Positions 25,235 through 34,800 of a DNA stretch of 64,000 nt are shown here, one piece after another. This stretch comes from Holophagales bacterium (GTDB lineage Bacteria; Acidobacteriota; Thermoanaerobaculia; UBA5066). How positions within the stretch are numbered: position 1 is the first letter of the stretch; every line of letters starts with the position of its first letter. The DNA lies in the NCBI GenBank assembly GCA_016714815.1, contig JADKBZ010000010.1, forward strand, positions 1-64,000, in the 5' to 3' direction. Under the pieces are notes generated by a model. The model saw only the letters and a program-made list of their open reading frames with translations, was not told the origin of the DNA and did no database searches. The translations under genes were made by a program, and so were the position numbers.

Positions 25235-27124
25235 TCAGTCGTCGTGGTGCGGCCGATGGGTCGGCGTGGGAGTGGCGGTCGGCCGCGGCGTGCGGGTCCG
25301 CGTCGGCGTCCTCGTCGGGCGGACCGTCGGGGTGCGGGTCGGGTTGAAAGTGGGGGTCGCCGTGATCGACGGACGCACAGTGGGAGTCGTCGAGGGTGCG
25401 GGGGTCGCGGTCTCGCGGGGCGTCGGGGTGCGGGTCGGCGTGGGGCTTGCCGGCGGGTTCCCCTCTCCGTCCGGCCCGTTGTGGCAGGTGTAGCAGCCGA
25501 AGGTGGTGCCGGCAGCGAACGTCCTCGTGCCGGCCCTCGTCTTCAGGGTCCGCTCGGCGAACCCCCGGGACAGGACGGTCCCGCGGTCGTCGGCGCCGTG
25601 ACAGGCGCGGCAGGAGGCGAGGTTGCTCTCCGCGGCGTCCTCGTGCCTGCCGACCCACGAGGAGCCCACGGGGTGCATCCCGTGAGGCCCGCCGGAGACG
25701 GTCTGCGGAACGTTCGCGCCGTGACAGGCGGCGCACTCGCCGAGCGTCCCCGCGTGCCCCTGCAGGTCGAGGCTCTGGAGGTTGTCGTTCACGTGGGAGG
25801 AGGGGTACTCCGCGTGCGTCGAGCCGTGGCAGGCCGCGCACTGGAGTCCGCCGTGCCCCTTCGAGAAGCGGTAGAGCGAGAGGCCCGCGGCCGGCACGTC
25901 GACGTTCGTCGCGAAGCGCGGGTCGGCGGCGACGCGGGGGCTTCCGGCCCCGTCGAAGACCGAGGCGAAGCGGATCTGGCCCGAGTTCCTCGTCGCCGTC
26001 CCGGTGTGGCACTGCTGGCAGGTCGGCTCGTCGAGCCAGCCGGTGCGCGTCGACGCGCCGACGGCCGCCATCCCACCGTGGCAGCTCTGGCACTGCATCA
26101 GCATCGACCCGTCGGCCGCCGTCGCCGCGCCCATCGCCCCGCGCAGGCACTTGGTCTCCGAGCCGGGGTGGCAGCGATAGCACGCGGAGCGGTTCGCGGA
26201 CGAGCCGAGACTCTGCCCGTTCGTCGGGTCGTTGACGCCCGCGTGCCGCGAGTGGACGGCCCGGGTGAGAGGCGGGATCCCCGCCTGGCCGCTTCCGGGA
26301 AGGGCCTCGGAGGAGTGGCACGCGGCGCAGAGGACGGCCTTGCGCCGGACGGTGACCGTGGCGTAGAGGCCCGCCGGATCGTAGCCGGCCGCCGCGAGGG
26401 CGGACGCATACACCGCGCTCGAGGCAGCACCCTCGTCGTGGAGCCGGAGGACGTTGAGGCGATAGTCCCGCTCGGGGTTCGGGTCGAAGACCCAGCCCGC
26501 GGCCGGCCGGGCGTCGATGGGCGAACCGGAGGCGTGGCAGGTCCGGCAGTCCATCTCGTCCGACACGGGGAGGACGATGCGCGTCGACGCGAGGAGGTTC
26601 CCCGAGGCGTCGCGAGCCGTCACCTTCATCATCGGGTAGGGGTTCTCGTTCCCGGCGTCGTCGTAAGGGGTGATCGGGATTCCCTCTGCGAGGAACCAGT
26701 TCTTCGCGGCGTCGAACGTCATCGCCTTCGGCGTGTTCGAGGGCCCCGGCATGTCCTTGCCCGCGAGCCCGGCGTCGACCGGGACCGGGGCGCCGAAGAG
26801 CGCGACGACGTTGTCCCAGAAGTTCGTCTTTCCGCGAGACGTGGTGTTGATCGAGCCCGTCGGGTCGGCGACGGCTTCGTAGGTGACCGAGACGCGGGCC
26901 GGGCTCTTCACGAGGTGGCCCGAGGCGTCGACGACGTGGGCCTGGATCGTGTTGTAGGGGGGCAGGATGGCGAAGACTCCGAAGTCGGCGTCCATGCAGT
27001 GCATCCCGAGATTGTTCCAGGCGACGACGGTCCACCCCGTGGGAGAGACCGCGGCGCCGGGAATCAGGGCCAGGAGGAGAACCACGAGGACCACCCCGAA
27101 AGACACGATCATCCTTACCCGCAT
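25235..27124 (-). CDS. Nine-heme multiheme c-type cytochrome
   Basis: This 629-residue protein has an N-terminal signal segment and a non-heme domain beginning WTVVAWNNLGMHCMDAD. Nine CxxCH sites follow between about residues 190 and 550 (CRTCH, CAACH, CYRCH, CQSCH, CQQCH, CAACH, CAACH, CRACH, CYTCH). Many additional His residues could serve as distal ligands. The last 70 residues are a low-complexity Thr/Pro/Arg tail ending HRPHHDD, which may span the wall or outer surface. It probably moves electrons across or outside the outer membrane. ATG 27124 follows GGAGGGA. Its leader contains a terminator-like hairpin. Confidence 0.9.
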   Translation of the reverse strand: MRVRMIVSFGVVLVVLLLALIPGAAVSPTGWTVVAWNNLGMHCMDADFGVFAILPPYNTIQAHVVDASGHLVKSPARVSVTYEAVADPTGSINTTSRGKTNFWDNVVALFGAPVPVDAGLAGKDMPGPSNTPKAMTFDAAKNWFLAEGIPITPYDDAGNENPYPMMKVTARDASGNLLASTRIVLPVSDEMDCRTCHASGSPIDARPAAGWVFDPNPERDYRLNVLRLHDEGAASSAVYASALAAAGYDPAGLYATVTVRRKAVLCAACHSSEALPGSGQAGIPPLTRAVHSRHAGVNDPTNGQSLGSSANRSACYRCHPGSETKCLRGAMGAATAADGSMLMQCQSCHGGMAAVGASTRTGWLDEPTCQQCHTGTATRNSGQIRFASVFDGAGSPRVAADPRFATNVDVPAAGLSLYRFSKGHGGLQCAACHGSTHAEYPSSHVNDNLQSLDLQGHAGTLGECAACHGANVPQTVSGGPHGMHPVGSSWVGRHEDAAESNLASCRACHGADDRGTVLSRGFAERTLKTRAGTRTFAAGTTFGCYTCHNGPDGEGNPPASPTPTRTPTPRETATPAPSTTPTVRPSITATPTFNPTRTPTVRPTRTPTRTRTPRPTATPTPTHRPHHDD

Positions 27125-27164
27125 ACGTCCCTCCTTCTCGAGAAGCCGGCCTCAAAAACACTTC

Positions 27165-27200
27165 GGGCCGCATACACCCCGTCGCCGGTGAATGCGGCCC
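27165..27200 (-). promoter_or_regulatory. Terminator-like hairpin in the cytochrome leader
   Basis: On the minus strand GGGCCGCAT pairs with ATGCGGCCC, and the 18-nt loop can add an inner CACC/GGTG stem. The hairpin is followed by GAAGTG and five T residues, then the ribosome-binding site. As no minus-strand gene lies upstream, it could be an attenuator of the multiheme gene. The 6-nt gap before the T-run weakens it as an intrinsic terminator. Confidence 0.4.
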
Positions 27201-27314
27201 CATCGGGTCCTGTTACCCGGGAGTGACGCTCGCTCCGAAATCCCACGCGGACGCCGGGCGAATTCCGGAAGGCGAGTCCGGCTCCTCGCTATCATCCGGC
27301 GAGGGCTCTCCGCC

Positions 27315-28196
27315 ATGAAGACTCCAGAGATCGGCGTTGGGCTTCGCCCTGGACCGACGACGCCACCGGGCGCCACCATCGTGAGCGACGGGCCCGTCGG
27401 CATCGTGGTGCCGATGGAGGAGGAGTTCCTCCCCTGGCGTTCTCTCGTGCCGGACCTCGAGAAGGTCGCAGGATGCGGTCCGTGGGAGCTCTTCGAGGGG
27501 TACGCCGGATCGCAGCCTGTCGCGATCGTCGTCTCGGACTGCGGTCCCGTGAACGCCGCGGCGGCGCTCGAGCGGCTGATCGTCCGGTTCGCCCCGGCCC
27601 TCGTCCTTTCGGGCGGCTCGGCCGGGGCGCACGATCCCGAGCTCCTTCCCGGGGACGTCGTCGTCGGTTCGCGCTACCGGATCCTCTTCCCCCCCTCGCA
27701 CCAGGAGGAGCGCCGGCGGCTGGGGCGGCACCCGAAGGGGTTCCGCTTCCGGCGCGACGGGGAGCGCCGGCACGCGGAGCTCCTCGAAGCTCCGCGGGAC
27801 CTTCTCGCGCGGGCCGTGGCCACGGGAGAGGAGGAGCTCGGGCTCCTCGGACCCTGGACGGGCCCTGGATGGCCGGCCGGTATCGAGCACCGGCCGGGAA
27901 GGCTCCGGGCCGGTCTCATCGGCTCGGCGGACACGTGGACGACCCGCGAGGAGGAGCTCCGCGAGCTTCGGGCCTCCTACGGCTCCCTCTGCGAGGACAT
28001 GGAGAGCGCCTATCTCGCCCAGCTCTCTGCCCTCCACGGGATCCCGTTCCTTTCCGTCCGGACGATGAGCAACAACGAGCTCCTCGGGCCGCTCGCCCCC
28101 CACGACACCGCGGAGGCGATCTCGGCGGCGGGGCGCCGGAGCGCGAGGGTCCTCGTCCGGATCGCCGCGGACCGGAAACGGACCGGGCCCGCCTGA
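27315..28196 (+). CDS. MTA/SAH nucleosidase-like (PNP/UDP phosphorylase family) protein
   Basis: This 293-residue protein has a nucleoside phosphorylase fold. It shows GIVVPMEEEF at the start of the domain, LSGGSAGAHDPELLPGDVVVGSRYR, IGSADTWT, and CEDMESAYLAQLSALHGIPFLSVRTMSN, where the Glu of EDMES contacts the ribose. It therefore probably cleaves methylthioadenosine, S-adenosylhomocysteine or a related nucleoside. The 30-residue N-terminal extension and a central Arg-rich insert (about 120-180) are not typical of E. coli MtnN, so substrate is uncertain. It is divergent from the multiheme gene. Confidence 0.78.
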   Translation: MKTPEIGVGLRPGPTTPPGATIVSDGPVGIVVPMEEEFLPWRSLVPDLEKVAGCGPWELFEGYAGSQPVAIVVSDCGPVNAAAALERLIVRFAPALVLSGGSAGAHDPELLPGDVVVGSRYRILFPPSHQEERRRLGRHPKGFRFRRDGERRHAELLEAPRDLLARAVATGEEELGLLGPWTGPGWPAGIEHRPGRLRAGLIGSADTWTTREEELRELRASYGSLCEDMESAYLAQLSALHGIPFLSVRTMSNNELLGPLAPHDTAEAISAAGRRSARVLVRIAADRKRTGPA

Positions 28197-28255
28197 AGGC
28201 CGGAGCCGCGCGGCGGGCGCGCACGCTATCCTCGCCCCGGCACCCTCGCGACGCG

Positions 28256-28897
28256 ATGAGCACTCCGACGAATCTCCACCCGCACGACGGCACCATGACG
28301 GCCGAAGACCGAGAGCGGACCCTCGGGCAGAAGGGGTGCGTCGTCTGGCTCACGGGGCTGTCGGGGTCGGGGAAGTCGACGGTCGCGCGCGCGCTCGAGG
28401 CGCGCCTCGCCTCGCTCGGCGTCGCCTGCTACGTCCTCGACGGAGACGGCCTCCGGACCGGCCTCAATGCCGGGCTCGGCTTCTCCGACGCCGACCGGCG
28501 CGAGAACGTGAGGAGGGCGGCCGAGGTCGCCGCGATCCTCCGTGACGCAGGTCTCGTCGCCATCGTCTCGCTCATCTCGCCCCACGCCTCCGAGCGCGAC
28601 CGGGCCCGCGAGCTCGTCGGGGCCGATCGCTTCGTCGAGGTCTTCCTCGACGCCCCTCTCGCCGCCTGCGAGGCGCGAGACCCGAAGGGCCTCTACGCGA
28701 AGGCCCGGGCCGGGGAGATCCCGTCGTTCACGGGTGTCAGCGCGCCCTACGAGGCGCCGTCGCGGCCCGACGTCGTTCTCCGCTCCGCCGAGGAGGGGGT
28801 GGAAGCGTGCGTCGGCCGCCTGCTCGCAACGCTCCGGGAACGGGGGCTCGCCCCCGGCGACGAGGGCGCGGCGGACGCGCGCGGGGGGCGGGCGTGA
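28256..28897 (+). CDS. cysC: Adenylylsulfate (APS) kinase
   Basis: This 213-residue protein phosphorylates APS to PAPS. It has the P-loop GLSGSGKST, LDGDGLRTGLNAGLGF with the conserved DxD/Arg region, the APS-binding DRRENVRR, ISPHASERDRAR with the catalytic Ser, CEARDPKGLYAKARAG and FTGVSAPYE. All expected active-site segments are intact. It is the first gene of cysC-cysD-cysNC and its stop overlaps the cysD start by 4 nt (GTGA). A short Pro/His-containing N-terminal extension precedes the domain. Confidence 0.95.
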   Translation: MSTPTNLHPHDGTMTAEDRERTLGQKGCVVWLTGLSGSGKSTVARALEARLASLGVACYVLDGDGLRTGLNAGLGFSDADRRENVRRAAEVAAILRDAGLVAIVSLISPHASERDRARELVGADRFVEVFLDAPLAACEARDPKGLYAKARAGEIPSFTGVSAPYEAPSRPDVVLRSAEEGVEACVGRLLATLRERGLAPGDEGAADARGGRA

Positions 28898-29802
28898 CCT
28901 CGTACGTCCTCGACACCCTCGCGGCGCTCGAAGCCGAGAGCATCCACATCCTCCGAGAAGCCGCGGCCCAGGCCCGGAGCCCCGTCCTCCTCTACTCGAT
29001 CGGAAAGGACTCCTCGGTCCTTCTCCACCTCGCGAGGAAGGCGTTCGCGCCCGCACCGCTCCCCTTCCCGCTCCTGCACGTCGACACGACGTGGAAGTTC
29101 CGGGAGATGATCTCCTTCCGGGACCGCACCGCGAAGGAGCTGGACCTCCGGCTGCTCGTCCACACGAGCGCCCGGGGCGTCGCCGAGGGGATCCACCCGG
29201 TCGAGCACGGCGCGCAGCACTACACGCGCGTCATGAAGACGGAGGCGCTGAAGGAAGCCCTCGACCTCCACCGGTTCGACGTGGCGATCGGCGGCGCCCG
29301 CCGCGACGAGGAGATGTCCCGCGCCAAGGAGCGCGTCTTCTCCGTCCGCGACCGGCACCACCAGTGGGACCCGCGGCGGCAGAGGCCCGAGCTCTGGAAC
29401 CTCTGGTCGGCACGCGCCGGAGAGGGCGAGTCGGTCCGGGTCTTCCCTCTTTCGAGCTGGACGGAGCTCGACGTCTGGCTCTACATCCTGGTCGAGAAGA
29501 TCCCCGTCGTCCCTCTCTACTTCGCGGCCCCGCGGCCCGTCGTCGAGCGCGGCGGGACACTGCTGATGCTCGACGACGACCGGCTCGGGCTCCTTCCGGG
29601 CGAGGCGCCCGAGACCCGGATGGTCCGCTTCCGGACGCTCGGCTGCTGGCCTCTGACCGGCGCGGTCGAGTCGACGGCGGCGTCGGTCGAAGAGGTGGTC
29701 CTCGAGCTCGTCGGCGCGCACCGGTCGGAGCGCCAGGGGAGGCTCATCGACCACGACGAGTCGGGCTCGATGGAGCTGAAGAAGCGGGAGGGCTACTTCT
29801 GA
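28894..29802 (+). CDS. cysD: Sulfate adenylyltransferase subunit 2
   Basis: This 302-residue protein, the usual CysD length, is the ATP-sulfurylase catalytic subunit making APS from sulfate and ATP. It belongs to the adenine-nucleotide alpha-hydrolase family. Signatures are the PP-loop YSIGKDSSVLLHLA, LLHVDTTWKF, GGARRDEEMSRAKER and the C-terminal ESGSMELKKREGYF. GTG 28894 overlaps the cysC stop (GTGA). Its own stop TGA overlaps the CTG start of cysNC. Confidence 0.97.
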   Translation: MTSYVLDTLAALEAESIHILREAAAQARSPVLLYSIGKDSSVLLHLARKAFAPAPLPFPLLHVDTTWKFREMISFRDRTAKELDLRLLVHTSARGVAEGIHPVEHGAQHYTRVMKTEALKEALDLHRFDVAIGGARRDEEMSRAKERVFSVRDRHHQWDPRRQRPELWNLWSARAGEGESVRVFPLSSWTELDVWLYILVEKIPVVPLYFAAPRPVVERGGTLLMLDDDRLGLLPGEAPETRMVRFRTLGCWPLTGAVESTAASVEEVVLELVGAHRSERQGRLIDHDESGSMELKKREGYF

Positions 29803-31703
29803 CCACCGCCCCGCTCCGCGACTTCCTCCAGGCCTACCGCGAGCGGAGCCTCCTCAGGTTCCTGACGGCGGGGAGCGTCGACGATGGCAAGAGCACGCTG
29901 ATCGGGAGGCTCCTCCACGACGCCAGCGGCGTCTACGACGACCAGCTCGAGTCGGCCCGCGCCGACACCGCGCGGCTCGGCGTGAGCGGCCTGCCGCTCG
30001 ACTTCTCCCTCCTCGTCGACGGCCTGAAGGCCGAGCGCGAGCAGGGGATCACCATCGACGTGGCGTACCGGTACTTCGGGACGCCACGCCGGAAGTTCAT
30101 CATCGCCGACGCCCCGGGCCACGAGCAGTACACCCGGAACATGGCGACGGCCGCTTCCGCGTGCGACCTCGCGGTCCTCCTCGTCGACGCCCGCCTCGGC
30201 GTCGCCAGGCAGACCCGCCGGCACGCCTTCATCGCCTCGCTCCTCGGGATCCGGCACCTCGTCGTCGCGGTCAACAAGATGGACCTCGTCGGCTGGGACC
30301 GCGACGTGTTCGAACGGATCCGGGAGGAGTTCACCGGCTTCGCCGCGCGCCTCGAATCCCCGGACGTCACGTTCCTCCCTCTCTCGGCGCTCACCGGAGA
30401 GAACGTCGTCAGGAAGGGGGGCAGCGCCCCCTGGTACCAGGGCCCGCCCCTCCTCGAGCACCTCGAGACCGTCCACGTCGCCTCCGACCGCAACCTCGTC
30501 GACCTGCGCCTCCCCGTGCAGAGCGTGCTGCGCGGGCCGGACGGTTCGCGGGCCTCTGCCGGGACGATCGCCTCGGGCATCGTCCGAGTGGGAGACGAGG
30601 TGACCGTCCTGCCGTCGCTCCTCACGAGCCGGGTGACGCGCATCCTCGGCCCGTCCGGCGACCTCGCCGAGGCCTTCGCCCCGATGGCGGTGGCGGTCTC
30701 ACTGGAAGACGAGGTCGACGTCGGCCGGGGAGACGTCCTCTCCCATCCCGGCAACCTCCCGTCCCTCTCCCGGGACGTCGAGGCGATGCTCGTCTGGATG
30801 GACGGCCGGCCCCTCGAGAGGGGCCGGCCGTACCAGCTCCGGATCGGCACCTCGACCTCCGGAGCTACGGTTTCCGCGCTCCGCTACGGCATCGACGTGA
30901 CGACGCTCAGGCGAGTTCCGGCGGACTCTCTCGGCCCGAACGAGATCGGGCGCGCGGCCCTCACCCTCACGCGAGCGGTGCCGCATGACCCCTACGCCCG
31001 GAACCGGTCGATGGGCGCCCTCGTCCTCGAGGACCCGGCCGACCACCGGATCCTCGCCGCGGGGATGGTCCTCGCGACCCAGCCGGCCCTCAGGGAGACC
31101 CGCCCGGCGGGGCCGCGGCGCTCTTCGCTCGTCTCCCCCGCCGAGAGGGAGCGCCTGCTCGGCCAGCGCCCCGTGACCGTCTGGCTCACCGGCCTCGCCG
31201 CTTCGGGAAAGTCGTCCATCGCCTTCGGCCTCGAGAGGCGGCTCGTGGACGGCGGACACACCGCATCCGTCCTCGACGGCACCGCGCTTCGCCACGGGAT
31301 CAGCCAGGACCTGGGCTTCGGTCCGGACGACCGGACGTCCGCCGTCCTGCGCGCGGCAGAGGTGGCCCGGATCCTCAACGACGCGGGGCTCGTCGCCATC
31401 GTGGCGCTCGTCTCCCCGCTCGCCGCGGACCGTCAGCTCGCCCGCGACGTCGTCGGAGCGGCGCGGTTCGTGGAAGTCCACTGCGCGGCGTCCCTCGCCG
31501 CCTGCGAGGCGCGGGACGCGGACGAGGTCTACGCGCGGGCGCGGCGGGGCGAGCTGGGTCCCTTTCCCGGAGTGACGTCCCCCTACGAGCCGCCCGATTC
31601 TCCCGACCTCCGGCTGCCGACCGGCGAGATCGGCCTCGAGGAGGCGATCGATCGGGTGGTCCGCGTGCTCGAGCGGCGCGGAGACCTCTCCCCCGCGCGC
31701 TGA
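29799..31703 (+). CDS. cysNC: CysN-CysC fusion: sulfate adenylyltransferase GTPase plus kinase-like domain
   Basis: The protein has 634 residues. The EF-Tu-like GTPase part (about 15-440) has G1 AGSVDDGKST, G3 DAPGHEQYTRN and G4 NKMD, and drives APS synthesis by CysD. The C-terminal part (about 455-634) is an APS-kinase domain with P-loop GLAASGKSS, but DGTALRHG replaces DGDN and DDRTSAVLR lacks the R-x-E-N APS-binding motif. Its kinase activity is therefore doubtful, whereas free CysC upstream is intact. No ATG, GTG or TTG lies in a suitable place. CTG 29799 overlaps the cysD stop (CTGA) and follows GGGAGGG by 6 nt. Confidence 0.92.
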   Translation: MTTAPLRDFLQAYRERSLLRFLTAGSVDDGKSTLIGRLLHDASGVYDDQLESARADTARLGVSGLPLDFSLLVDGLKAEREQGITIDVAYRYFGTPRRKFIIADAPGHEQYTRNMATAASACDLAVLLVDARLGVARQTRRHAFIASLLGIRHLVVAVNKMDLVGWDRDVFERIREEFTGFAARLESPDVTFLPLSALTGENVVRKGGSAPWYQGPPLLEHLETVHVASDRNLVDLRLPVQSVLRGPDGSRASAGTIASGIVRVGDEVTVLPSLLTSRVTRILGPSGDLAEAFAPMAVAVSLEDEVDVGRGDVLSHPGNLPSLSRDVEAMLVWMDGRPLERGRPYQLRIGTSTSGATVSALRYGIDVTTLRRVPADSLGPNEIGRAALTLTRAVPHDPYARNRSMGALVLEDPADHRILAAGMVLATQPALRETRPAGPRRSSLVSPAERERLLGQRPVTVWLTGLAASGKSSIAFGLERRLVDGGHTASVLDGTALRHGISQDLGFGPDDRTSAVLRAAEVARILNDAGLVAIVALVSPLAADRQLARDVVGAARFVEVHCAASLAACEARDADEVYARARRGELGPFPGVTSPYEPPDSPDLRLPTGEIGLEEAIDRVVRVLERRGDLSPAR

Positions 31704-31735
31704 TCTCCCACGCCCGGGCACCCCTCCAATCGAAA

Positions 31736-31755
31736 GGGCCGCGTCGCCGCGGCCC
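31736..31755. terminator. 8-bp hairpin after cysNC
   Basis: GGGCCGCG pairs perfectly with CGCGGCCC around a TCGC loop, 32 nt after the cysNC stop. It is in the gap between convergent genes and could act in either direction. Confidence 0.5.
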
Positions 31756-31776
31756 TGGGTTCGATCGATCGGGAAA

Positions 31777-31804
31777 GGGGCCGGCGGGTCGCCCCGCCGG
31801 CCCC
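31777..31804. terminator. 12-bp hairpin after the PKD cytochrome gene
   Basis: GGGGCCGGCGGG pairs perfectly with CCCGCCGGCCCC around a TCGC loop. On the plus strand it is followed by GGGTTT, and on the minus strand by TTTCCC, so it may serve the convergent cytochrome gene or both genes. Confidence 0.55.
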
Positions 31805-31820
31805 GGGTTTCCGGGACGTC

Positions 31821-34800
31821 CTACCTGTTCTTGTCGTTGACGAACATTCCGCGAGACATGTAGCCGATCGGGGCCTTCGACGACTGGCCCGCCGCGTTCA
31901 CGGCCTTCGCGTAGATCGTGTAGTTGTCGAACAGGGTGTAGGTGTGGGTCTTGGTGAGCGTCCCGGCGGCCGGGCTCGTCACCGTGTCGATGCCGTAGCC
32001 TTCACCGAAGTAGAAGGAGACGCTCGCGTAGCCCCCTGCGGGCACGGTCACCGAGCAGCTCACGCTCGCCTTCGGGTAGTCGGGAGTGCAGGTGCCGGTC
32101 ACGACGGGCGCGCCGGGGATCGCCTTGGCGGCGAACGTCTGCGAGGCGGTCCCGATGCCGGTCTCTTCCTCTTCGACGGTCAGCGTCACGGTGTAGTTCC
32201 CCGCGCTCATGTAGGTGTGCGTGGCGGTGACGGTCTTGCCGTGGTCGGTGCCGTCGCCCCAGTTCCAGTCGAAGGAGCAGTTCTCGAGGCTGCCATTGCA
32301 CCGGGAGGCCGAGGCGTCGACGGCGACCGTCAGCTCGTTGGCGCCCTGGGCCGCCACGAAGAACGCCTGCGGGGTGTCGTTGTGCATCCCCTTCGCAAGC
32401 GTCGAGAGGGCCACCTTGGTCTGGTAGCTGGCGCCGTTCTTCGTCGCGTTCTGCGTGACGACGGCGTTCGTGACCCCCCTGGTCGCGTTGCCGGCGAGAG
32501 TGACCACGTTGCCCGCGACCGCCTTGATGTGGGTGTCGAAGTCGACGTATTTGCCGCTGTGGCCGATCTCGTCGTAATAGTACGCGCCGGCCCCGGCGAC
32601 CCGGATCTTCTGCCCGACGGCGAGTCCCGTCGAACTGGCCACGGTCAGGCTGGCCGAGGCCGTCGCGACCGTGCCGGTCGTCTTGACGTTCGCCGCGCCG
32701 CCACCGTGGCACTGGCCGCAGGCGTCGTCGAGGTCGACCCAGACCGCGTTCGTGTAGGCGCCGTCCGCGGCCGTGGTCGCATTGGTAATGCCCGACATCG
32801 CCTGCGGCAGGGGGAAGGTCGAGTACTCCTTGCTGGTGTTGATCCGGAAGAGGTGGACGCCGCCCGGCATGTGGCACGACACACACGACTCCATCGGGTC
32901 CTCTTCCATGTGTTCGAACGGCGTGCCGGCCCCCTTCGGGTGAGCAACGCGCTCGAGGCTCTTGACGTGGTGACACTCGGCGCAGTCGGAGCGGAAGGGC
33001 CTCTCGCCCGTGACGATGCTCGTGTGAACCTCGTGACACCCGGTGCAGCCGTTCCCCGTGTTGCCGGCTTCGGCCGTCGTCATGAACGTGCTCTTGTACT
33101 TCGAGGCCCCGGCGAGGTCGAAAGTACCCGTCGCGATCTCGCCGAACTTCCCGCTGAACTTGGCATGCGGGCTGTTGAGGAACTGGTTGGCGTGCGAGTG
33201 GAGCGTGTAGTCGACCTTCGCGTGGACCGGGCCGACCAGGATCGGCAGGCCGTTCCCGCTCTCCGTCCAGGTCCCCGCGGCCGCGATGCAGGCCCCCTGC
33301 GTCGTGGAGGTGCCGTTGCTGCAGGTGCCGTTCGTGTTCGGGTAGCCGCTCGTCTCCTGCCGGTGGCAGTCCATGCAGACCGACGTGATGATCTGGCCGC
33401 GGTTGGGGAAGTTGCCGTTCCACCGGCCGCCGGCGTTCTCGCAGCGGATGATGTCGGTGGCGTAGGCGAACTGCCCGCCGACGCTGTCACAGACGGACTT
33501 CGACTTGATCGCGTACCAGAAGGCGCCGGCAGACGTGCAGGCGATCTGGTCGGCGTACCGGGAGTCGGTGCAGGTTCCCTTGTTGCAGAAGCCCTCGACG
33601 CTGCAGCGAGCGAAGGTCCACTTGGCCCCGGCCACCTGGCAGGAGGCCTGGGTGCCGTTCAGGCGCCACGTCTTCGCCGCGTCGCCGGTCCCGCCCGTGC
33701 AGGCGGTCCTGTCGTCCGCCGTCTTGCACCAGCCTTCGGCCCAGGTGTACTTGTTCGCGACGCAGCTGGCCGAGTCGGAGTAGTACGCGTTGCTGCACCA
33801 GCCGGCCGAGGCCGCGACCCAGGTCCCGGAGACCGCGGTGCACTTGTCCTTCGTATTGGCGGCCGCCGTGCAGACCGCGTTCGTCGGGTTGACGCTGCAG
33901 GCCGTCAGGAACGTGCCGCCGGTCGACGCGCAGGCGGCCTCGAGCGTCGAGCCCGTGGGAGCGCTGGTCCAGCGGGTGTCCGTGCAGATGCCGCTGTTGT
34001 TCGTCGGGGTCGTCAGGCTGTTGTGGTGGGCCGACATGCCCGCGGGGGCGCTGTACGGCGGGCCCGTGGTCGAGTCGTCGACCGAGGACTGGTGGCAGCG
34101 GGAGCAGGTGATGCCCCACTGGTCCCAGGAAGACATGGTGTTCTTGTCGCCCGCGACGCCGCCGGCGAGCTTGACCTGGCCGGTCGTCCCGGTGCCGGTC
34201 CAGGTGATGCCCGGGAAGTCCATCTCGGGGTGCTTGTTCGCCTTGGGGGTCGTCCCGGCGTCGCTCGTCCAGCCGGTCGTGTGGCAGCGGCCGCACGAGT
34301 AGCTCATGTTGTTGAGCGTGGCGCCCGTGTAGATCGCCCGGGGGAGCGCGGCGAGCCAGTCGCCGTAGATCCACTTGAGGTCGAAGGTCCCGGCGCTCGT
34401 GGTGATCGTGTTCTTCGTCCAGTCGAACACGTTGGCGGAGTCATCCGAGGGATAGATCGACGGGTCCCACGTTCCGCCGGAGTGGACGCACTCGTCTTCC
34501 GTCGTGGCGCTCGGGTGGCCCGTGCAGGAGAAGGGGGGGCCGCCCCACGGCTTGAAGGTGCTGCTGACGGGCCGGGACATGTTCTTGTGGCCCTGCGCCA
34601 GCGTGAAGTTCGTGTCGCGCACGCGCGGCCCGTTGTACTGGGTCACGGTGTTGTGGCAGCGGAGGCACTGGTCGCCCGCGCCCGAGCTCGTCAGGAGGCC
34701 GCCCGGACCGTACGCGGCGTCGTCCCGGGCCGGCATCACCCAGGCGGCGATGCAGGTCCCGGTGGTCACCCAGGTGCCGCCGTGCCTGGCGCAGACGACG

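Noticed and set aside
27201..27314. GEMM (c-di-GMP/cGAMP) riboswitch upstream of the nine-heme cytochrome
   Set aside because: The conserved GGCAAACC and ACGCAAAGCC blocks are absent; only simple hairpins are seen.
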